NCBI GenBank assembly: GCA_002306975.1 | Contig: DBTI01000090.1 | Location: 1 to 10,403 of the forward strand | Length of the DNA: 10,403 nucleotides | Direction: 5' to 3' | From: Ruminococcaceae bacterium UBA1320 | GTDB taxonomy: Bacteria > Bacillota > Clostridia > Oscillospirales > Ethanoligenentaceae | Shown here: piece after piece, positions 7,516 to 10,403 of the stretch | Layout of the letters: each line of letters starts with the position of its first letter | Position numbering within the stretch: the first letter of the stretch is position 1 | Program-made: the position numbers and the translations under genes | Notes under the pieces: model-generated | Told to the model about the DNA's origin: nothing | The model's input: the letters and a program-made list of their open reading frames with translations, nothing else | Databases searched by the model: none

Positions 7516-7911
7516 TTATTCGCCCTCTTTGTTGCCCTTTAGTGCTTCAATTATTTTGACAGTTTGTAAAATATCTTCTTTGGTTGCTTTTTTGCTTACT
7601 GAGAATAACATTTTCATATCAGGACGTTTTCTAAGGCTGTCTATAATATCGAGCGTTTCATTGTCTAAAACTATGATATTATCCTTTTCATCATATACCT
7701 TAATGTTATCTGATCTTTCATTTTCCAAAAGATATTCAATTGTTACATTAAAATAGTCAGCTATTTTTGAAAGAGTTTCACCATTAGGAACAGTACCACG
7801 ATTCTTCCAATCAATAATTGAATTTTTAGAAAGCTTTAAATCAGTAAGCATTTTATTTTTGGTTATTTCTTTTTTGCTGATTAGACTTAAAATTTTCTCA
7901 ATGAAATTCAT
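7516..7911 (-). CDS. Phage repressor, XRE-family HTH (CI-like)
   Basis: Probable lysogeny repressor, 131 aa. The N-terminal 65 residues form an XRE helix-turn-helix, with KMLTDLKLSKNSIIDWKNRG as helices 2-3 and GETLSKIADYFNVTIEYLLE completing the domain. The remainder is a short acidic/lysine-rich tail (DEKDNIIVLDNETLDIIDSL) with no LexA-like self-cleavage domain, which fits removal by the adjacent ImmA-type protease and not by RecA. AGGAG about 11 bases before the ATG is the ribosome site. The natural binding sites are the three 16-bp palindromes TTCAGCAWATGCTGAA nearby, the first lying only 24 bases upstream of its start codon. No convincing leftward promoter was found in the gap. Function is strongly inferred from domain and position. 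Confidence 0.88.
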   Translation of the reverse strand: MNFIEKILSLISKKEITKNKMLTDLKLSKNSIIDWKNRGTVPNGETLSKIADYFNVTIEYLLENERSDNIKVYDEKDNIIVLDNETLDIIDSLRKRPDMKMLFSVSKKATKEDILQTVKIIEALKGNKEGE

Positions 7912-7928
7912 ATTAATAATAACTCCTA

Positions 7929-7957
7929 TTTACATTCAGCATATGCTGAACTATAAT
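7929..7957 (+). promoter_or_regulatory. Rightward promoter P1 with operator in its spacer
   Basis: TTTACA (7929-7934) and TATAAT (7952-7957) are 17 bases apart. Transcription should start near 7964 and run into the 46-aa ORF. Sixteen of the 17 spacer bases are the palindromic operator O1, so bound repressor would block RNA polymerase directly. Confidence 0.75.
7935..7950. promoter_or_regulatory. Operator O1, perfect 16-bp palindrome
   Basis: TTCAGCATATGCTGAA reads identically on both strands. Two further copies occur at 8419 and 8448. It lies between the repressor gene and the rightward 46-aa ORF, where it could also control the repressor's own leftward transcription. Confidence 0.85.
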
Positions 7958-7995
7958 ATACTTATAAAAAATTTTTTATGAGAGGAAGTGAGAAA

Positions 7996-8136
7996 ATGCC
8001 AGAAACCGTCGCTAAAATGCTTAAACTTGCTAATAATTTTCCACCAAATGAAAAAGCCTTTATTTATGCTTCTTGTCAACTTCGTCTTGAAATTGAGAAT
8101 AAAGCTTCTCGGCAGCAAGGCCAATCAAACGTATAG
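7996..8136 (+). CDS. Small ORF of unknown function (46 aa) under the repressed promoter P1
   Basis: Not recognised. The frame encodes 46 residues, beginning MPETVAKMLKLANNFPPNEK and ending QGQSNV, mostly predicted helical and with no membrane segment. Support comes from context: a near-consensus promoter with an operator just upstream, the purine-rich ribosome site AGAGGAAGTGAG ending four bases before the ATG, and an intrinsic terminator at 8320-8347. This makes a compact transcription unit of about 380 bases. The position, directly across from the repressor, is that of a Cro-like or other early switch gene, but no helix-turn-helix is evident. Its last 77 bases overlap the 79-aa ORF on the opposite strand. 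The coding potential is plausible but unproven. Confidence 0.55.
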   Translation: MPETVAKMLKLANNFPPNEKAFIYASCQLRLEIENKASRQQGQSNV

Positions 8137-8299
8137 TAGAATTTATTGCCATTAGTTCAGCACAATAATCTCCATTTTCATCTTTTCCAAACGATTCCGG
8201 GATTTTAGCGTTATGGGATTCGTTGATTATGTCTCCTAGATGGTTGTCAAAGAAGTCTTTATAAAGTTCGTTTTCAAATTTCTCTCTGTTAAATTTCAT
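8060..8299 (-). CDS. Hypothetical protein (79 aa), convergent with the 46-aa ORF
   Basis: Not recognised. The 79-aa product starts MKFNREKFENELYKDFFDNH, is rich in acidic and lysine residues, looks soluble and mainly helical, and has no membrane segment or known motif. AGGACGG about 9 bases before the ATG is a fair ribosome site. It is oriented with the repressor, so it may belong to the lysogenic transcript. A weak leftward promoter overlapping operator O2 is conceivable (TTGCTG on the minus strand over 8421-8426, CATATT over 8398-8403). The plus-strand transcript from P1 would run antisense to the whole gene before its terminator, so expression of the two may be mutually exclusive. Both can be real; this one has more protein-like composition and length. 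Confidence 0.6.
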   Translation of the reverse strand: MKFNREKFENELYKDFFDNHLGDIINESHNAKIPESFGKDENGDYCAELMAINSTIRLIGLAAEKLYSQFQDEVDKKHK

Positions 8300-8319
8300 A
8301 ATATAATCCGTCCTTTTAT

Positions 8320-8347
8320 GCAGCCTTTATAACAAGGCTGCTTTTTT
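8320..8347 (+). terminator. Intrinsic terminator of the P1 transcript
   Basis: GCAGCCTT (8320-8327) pairs with AAGGCTGC (8334-8341) around a 6-base loop and is followed by TTTTTT. It is T-tailed only on the plus strand. The only plus-strand gene upstream is the 46-aa ORF, so it argues that this unit is transcribed. Read leftward it lies in the leader of the 79-aa ORF, without a T-tail. Confidence 0.85.
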
Positions 8348-8418
8348 CTTGTCATAAATTAAACACTTTTCACAATAATTATTAACAATTATTAGAAAAT
8401 ATGTATATAGTTCTAAAG

Positions 8419-8434
8419 TTCAGCAAATGCTGAA
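8419..8434. promoter_or_regulatory. Operator O2
   Basis: TTCAGCAAATGCTGAA matches O1 except at one central base. It lies 7 bases upstream of the -35 box of promoter P2 and 29 bases, centre to centre, from O3, a spacing that would let two repressor dimers sit side by side. It also covers a weak possible leftward -35. Confidence 0.82.
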
Positions 8435-8441
8435 AAATCAA

Positions 8442-8470
8442 TTGACTTTCCGCAAACGCTGAACTATAAT
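8442..8470 (+). promoter_or_regulatory. Rightward early promoter P2 with operator in its spacer
   Basis: TTGACT (8442-8447) and consensus TATAAT (8465-8470) are 17 bases apart, with the start expected near 8477. Operator O3 fills the spacer, the same design as P1. It should drive the small HTH gene, the excisionase-like gene and perhaps the antirepressor. Confidence 0.85.
8448..8463. promoter_or_regulatory. Operator O3, degenerate copy
   Basis: TTCCGCAAACGCTGAA keeps the outer TTC/GAA and the GC pairs of the consensus but differs at two positions besides the centre. It lies wholly inside the spacer of P2. Being less perfect, it may bind repressor more weakly and depend on O2 for cooperativity. 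Confidence 0.7.
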
Positions 8471-8476
8471 AATATC

Positions 8477-8565
8477 ACAACGTAAAACAACGTAACGAAA
8501 TACTGACCCCCTTGACAAAGGGAGCTACAGAAAAATTATTACGTTTTGTTTTTTCACAACGTTGT
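8477..8565 (+). repeat. AACGTAA repeat cluster and foldable leader of the P2 transcript
   Basis: AACGTAA occurs directly repeated at 8479-8485 and 8489-8495 and inverted as TTACGTT at 8539-8545, followed by the 10-bp palindrome ACAACGTTGT (8556-8565). In RNA, AAAACAACGTAA (8484-8495) can pair with 8539-8552, leaving two bulged T residues. It encloses a CCCTT-GACA-AAGGG hairpin (8509-8522), and the right arm ends in T6. The region could be binding sites for a second regulator, an attenuator-like leader, or both. The rest of the gap to 8648 is AT-rich, and nothing else was seen in it. Confidence 0.5.
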
Positions 8566-8648
8566 AAATTATATCATATTCAAAAAATTATGTCAAGAAA
8601 CGGAGGGAATTTTTTAATTTTTTTATTAAATGAAAGTGAGGTGAAACA

Positions 8649-8855
8649 ATGTATACCAAATGGGAACTGACCGAATGGGGAAAGCAAATCGAGAAAATGC
8701 GTTCTGATATCGGCATGACAAAAACAGCACTGGCCAAGCGTGTAGGCATTACAACCACATATTATGATTTTATTATCCACGGTCAGCGCACCGGATATTG
8801 TCAGCGTGAAAAGATTCTTGCAATTCTTTCTAATCCTATTAAGGAGGCATCTTGA
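8649..8855 (+). CDS. Small XRE-like HTH DNA-binding protein (68 aa)
   Basis: Probable early regulator. The whole 68-aa protein is one helix-turn-helix domain: MRSDIGMTKTALAKRVGITT carries helices 1-3 with the typical turn, and YYDFIIHGQRTGYCQREKIL follows as helix 4 and beyond. GAGGTG (8638-8643) five bases before the ATG supports the start. It is the first gene after the repressed promoter P2 and its stop codon directly abuts the next ATG (TGAATG), so the two are translationally coupled. By position it may play the Cro role opposite the leftward repressor; whether it recognises the TTCAGC palindromes or the AACGTAA repeats cannot be decided here. Confidence 0.8.
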   Translation: MYTKWELTEWGKQIEKMRSDIGMTKTALAKRVGITTTYYDFIIHGQRTGYCQREKILAILSNPIKEAS

Positions 8856-9050
8856 ATGCCACGTGAAAAAGAACTTTACCGCGATACACTTGAACGTATT
8901 CGTAAACGGGCTGATGAAAAATTTCCAGACAAACTGCTATATCGGCAGGAAGAAGCTGCTGAAATCATGGGAGTATGCACTAGGACGTTATATTGCAAAG
9001 GATTAGGCACATTAATCACAGCAGAGCAGCTCGCCCGTGCGTTTGCCTAA
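8856..9050 (+). CDS. Excisionase-like small HTH protein (MerR/AlpA-type helix-turn-helix)
   Basis: Probable DNA-binding accessory protein of 64 aa. After a charged helix (EKELYRDTLERIRKRADEKF) comes YRQEEAAEIMGVCTRTLY, the HTH seen in excisionase/AlpA-type proteins where a tyrosine or arginine-rich wing follows, and then ITAEQLARAF. AAGGAGG (8841-8847), placed inside the end of the preceding gene, gives a strong ribosome site, and the ATG follows the upstream TGA without a gap. As the element needs a directionality factor for its integrase, this is the best candidate in the window. A purely transcriptional role in early control remains possible. Confidence 0.65.
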   Translation: MPREKELYRDTLERIRKRADEKFPDKLLYRQEEAAEIMGVCTRTLYCKGLGTLITAEQLARAFA

Positions 9051-9070
9051 CCCAATTAGATGAAAGCGAG

Positions 9071-9183
9071 GTGAAAAAAGAATTAACAAATTTATTCAGA
9101 ATGTTAAGTCGCAAGGCATTCTTTCTTTTGTTGCATTACTCATTTCAATAGTTCTTTTGATACTCTCTTTTTTTAAGCATTAA
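9071..9183 (+). pseudogene. Possible remnant of a small membrane peptide gene
   Basis: The frame ending at TAA 9181-9183 reads INKFIQNVKSQGILSFVALL and then a strongly hydrophobic run ISIVLLILSFF ending KH, a convincing single membrane helix. It has no ATG, GTG or TTG start after the in-frame stop at 9061. A ribosome site GAGGTG (9068-9073), in the same flanking sequence as the one before the 68-aa gene, is present. One extra A in the A6 tract (9074-9079) would join GTG 9071 to the frame, giving a 37-aa peptide beginning MKKRINKF. It may be a broken gene, a sequencing error, or chance; the end is convergent with and overlaps the 116-aa gene by 11 bases. Confidence 0.35.
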
Positions 9184-9523
9184 AGAAAAACGATTTTATG
9201 AAAGCTGCAATTGAAATGGTAATAGCTGCAATAGCAACCCAATTATTCCTCATGTATTGCTTAAATGCCATCCATGAAAATTCTTTCTTATGGTTGCCTT
9301 TATAAGTAAGACGTACACCGACATTATTACCGGTTGGGGATTTTGCAAATTCTAAATATTCTTGATTTGCTAAGCAATTTACGCACCCTTTAGCGTCTGA
9401 TTCTGAAATATTTAGTTTGTCATTTACCATTTTATACAGGTATTCAAATTTTATATATCCATCTTTGCCTCGTAAGTGCTTATAAACCACCTTAAACAGC
9501 TTTTTACTGTATCTATCGAGCAT
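9173..9523 (-). CDS. Tail-anchored membrane protein with a winged-helix-like N-terminal region (116 aa), unknown function
   Basis: Not recognised as a named family. The first 75 residues look like a compact winged-helix fold (YIKFEYLYKMVNDKLNISES, then a conserved-looking NQEYLEFAK and VRLTYKGNHKK). The C-terminus is one membrane helix, WVAIAAITISIAAFIKSFFF, leaving the soluble part in the cytoplasm. The ATG at 9523 follows a good ribosome site AAAGGTGG. The gene is reversed relative to the surrounding early genes and has its own extended -10 promoter, which marks it as a lysogeny-expressed accessory (moron-like) gene. Roles such as superinfection exclusion or defence are possible from position only; nothing in the sequence proves one. 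Confidence 0.72.
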   Translation of the reverse strand: MLDRYSKKLFKVVYKHLRGKDGYIKFEYLYKMVNDKLNISESDAKGCVNCLANQEYLEFAKSPTGNNVGVRLTYKGNHKKEFSWMAFKQYMRNNWVAIAAITISIAAFIKSFFFNA

Positions 9524-9548
9524 TATATCTCACCACCTTTCCCCGAAA

Positions 9549-9557
9549 ATTATACCA
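9549..9557 (-). promoter_or_regulatory. Extended -10 promoter of the 116-aa gene
   Basis: On the minus strand TGGTATAAT gives a consensus -10 (over 9549-9554) with the TGn extension that removes the need for a good -35; the -35 position is only a T-run. Transcription would start near 9542, about 20 bases before the start codon. It is not accompanied by a TTCAGC operator, so it should be active in the lysogen. Confidence 0.6.
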
Positions 9558-9577
9558 CATTACAAGGAGTGAAAAAA

Positions 9578-10345
9578 TTGAATGATTTAATCCCTTTTGA
9601 TTATCACGGTAAAGAGGTACGCACTGTAACAGTGAACGATGAACCTTGGTTTGTTGCTAAAGATGTTTGCGAGATACTAGACATTCAAAATGTTACGCAA
9701 GCGGTTGATCGTCTTGATTCTGATGAAGTGACTATGTTCAACATAGGCAGTCAATCCGGAGAAACAAATATAGTCAGCGAATCCGGTTTATATTCTCTTA
9801 CTCTCGGAAGTAAGAAACCCGAAGCTAAGCCGTTTAAGCGTTGGGTAACACATGAGGTTATTCCAGCAATCCGAAAAACAGGTTCATACACCGCAAAGCC
9901 AATGTCACAAGCGGAAATAATTGCGGCACAGGCAAATTTACTTGTTGAGGTCGAACGTAAGTCAAACGCCGCCCTTGAAACAGCAAATAAGGCAAATAAC
10001 AGGCTGACAACTGCTCTTGATGTATTTACAAAACCCACTGGTGATGATTGGCAGCAATGCATGTGTGCAAGAGTCCGCAAAATTTGTGCAGAGAATCAGT
10101 TACCGCATATAAAGTTTTTTGGCGAACTTTACCGAGAGGTTGATCGTACTGCCCATGTTGATTTAAAGTCACGCCAATCGCGCAAAAAGACAAGGCTTAA
10201 ATCAGCAGGAGCAAAGTCAGTCGAAATTAAAGCTGTGTCTGAATTATCTATCATTGACGGTGACCCACAGCTCCGTTTGATTTTTGATGGTCTTGTTAGA
10301 AAATATGAAGCCAGATATGCGGCTGAAAGGATGCCAAAAGAATAA
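9578..10345 (+). CDS. Phage antirepressor, Bro-N domain plus ORF6C-like C-terminal domain
   Basis: DNA-binding antirepressor of temperate phages, 255 aa. The Bro-N domain spans about residues 10-100: VRTVTVNDEPWFVAKDVCEI, VTQAVDRLDSDEV, VSESGLYSLTLGSKKPEAKP and FKRWVTHEVIPAIRKTGSY are all classic segments. A helical, probably coiled-coil linker (about 108-148) follows. The C-terminal part (about 155-250) has WQQCMCARVRKICAEN, FFGELYREVDRTAHVDL and LRLIFDGLVRKYEARY, which resembles the ORF6C-type domain of such proteins. The start is taken as TTG at 9578, eight bases after AAGGAG; GTG at 9569 overlaps that ribosome site, and the open frame continues upstream only because it crosses the divergent gene. 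It lies downstream of the HTH and excisionase-like genes and would promote the lytic or excision state by opposing the repressor. Confidence 0.9.
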   Translation: MNDLIPFDYHGKEVRTVTVNDEPWFVAKDVCEILDIQNVTQAVDRLDSDEVTMFNIGSQSGETNIVSESGLYSLTLGSKKPEAKPFKRWVTHEVIPAIRKTGSYTAKPMSQAEIIAAQANLLVEVERKSNAALETANKANNRLTTALDVFTKPTGDDWQQCMCARVRKICAENQLPHIKFFGELYREVDRTAHVDLKSRQSRKKTRLKSAGAKSVEIKAVSELSIIDGDPQLRLIFDGLVRKYEARYAAERMPKE

Positions 10346-10393
10346 TTAGGACGTTTAAACGAATCCCCAAAATTTAATTAAGGTGGAATCGTT

Positions 10394-10403
10394 ATGAACG
10401 AAT
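10394..10403 (+). CDS. Start of the next early gene (3' partial)
   Basis: AAGGTGG (10379-10385) is followed nine bases later by ATGAACGAAT at the window edge, a well-formed translation start in the same direction as the antirepressor. Only three codons (MNE) are visible, so nothing can be said about the product. Confidence 0.6.

Noticed and set aside
7912..7960. Clear leftward promoter for the repressor next to O1
   Set aside because: A TATTAT is present on the minus strand, but no -35 is found at 16-18 bases, so no promoter was called. The repressor may be transcribed from further right.
8419..8463. CRISPR-like repeat pair
   Set aside because: The copies are only 16 bp, differ from each other, and sit at promoter elements; they are operators, and no array or cas gene is present.
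8512..8540. A third rightward promoter from the TTGACA at 8512
   Set aside because: No acceptable -10 lies 16-18 bases downstream (ATTATT at best), and the hexamer is the centre of an RNA hairpin (CCCTTGACAAAGGG).
9071..9148. 26-aa peptide from GTG 9071 in the uncorrected frame
   Set aside because: It has no recognisable property, and its ribosome site overlaps its own start codon. The alternative frame with a membrane helix is the more meaningful reading.
9476..9577. N-terminal extension of the antirepressor to an ATG at 9476
   Set aside because: The extension lies inside the divergent 116-aa gene, has no ribosome site and does not resemble Bro-N proteins. TTG 9578 follows AAGGAG.

Overview
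The window looks like the chromosome of a low-to-moderate GC Gram-positive bacterium of the class Clostridia. The reasons are a YesN-type AraC-family response regulator beside an LplB/YtcP-type sugar ABC importer that has no ATPase gene of its own, strong Shine-Dalgarno sequences, near-consensus sigma-A promoters, and an RNase P RNA that looks like the ancestral A type, not the B type of Bacillales. Genus cannot be read from the sequence.

Positions 1-5550 are host metabolism. A response regulator (5' end cut by the window edge) is followed by a terminator, a probable promoter, and a three-gene operon: permease 1, permease 2 and a solute-binding lipoprotein, closed by a strong terminator. The likely logic is that a sensor kinase outside the window phosphorylates the regulator, which activates the importer. 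The importer would take up an oligosaccharide, energised by a shared MsmX-type ATPase encoded elsewhere.

Positions 5593-6030 hold rnpB (RNase P RNA) with a textbook promoter (TTGACA, 17 bp, TATAAT) and a long hairpin terminator that is T-tailed on both strands. The gene appears intact.

From just after rnpB to the window end is the integration/lysogeny end of a temperate phage or phage-like integrative element. Leftward lie an HTH repressor, a small ImmA/IrrE metallopeptidase and a tyrosine integrase whose 3' end faces rnpB. Rightward lie a 46-aa ORF, a small HTH protein, an excisionase-like protein and a Bro-N antirepressor, with a further gene starting at the edge. A 79-aa leftward ORF overlaps the 46-aa ORF. 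A 116-aa membrane-anchored leftward ORF, with its own promoter, interrupts the early rightward run. The other attachment site is outside the window.

The most informative regulatory signal is a set of three 16-bp operators of the form TTCAGCAWATGCTGAA. Two of them sit in the 17-bp spacer between -35 and -10 of two separate rightward promoters, so one repressor could silence both in the same way. A second repeat family (AACGTAA and its inversion) lies just downstream of the second promoter, within a leader able to fold extensively.
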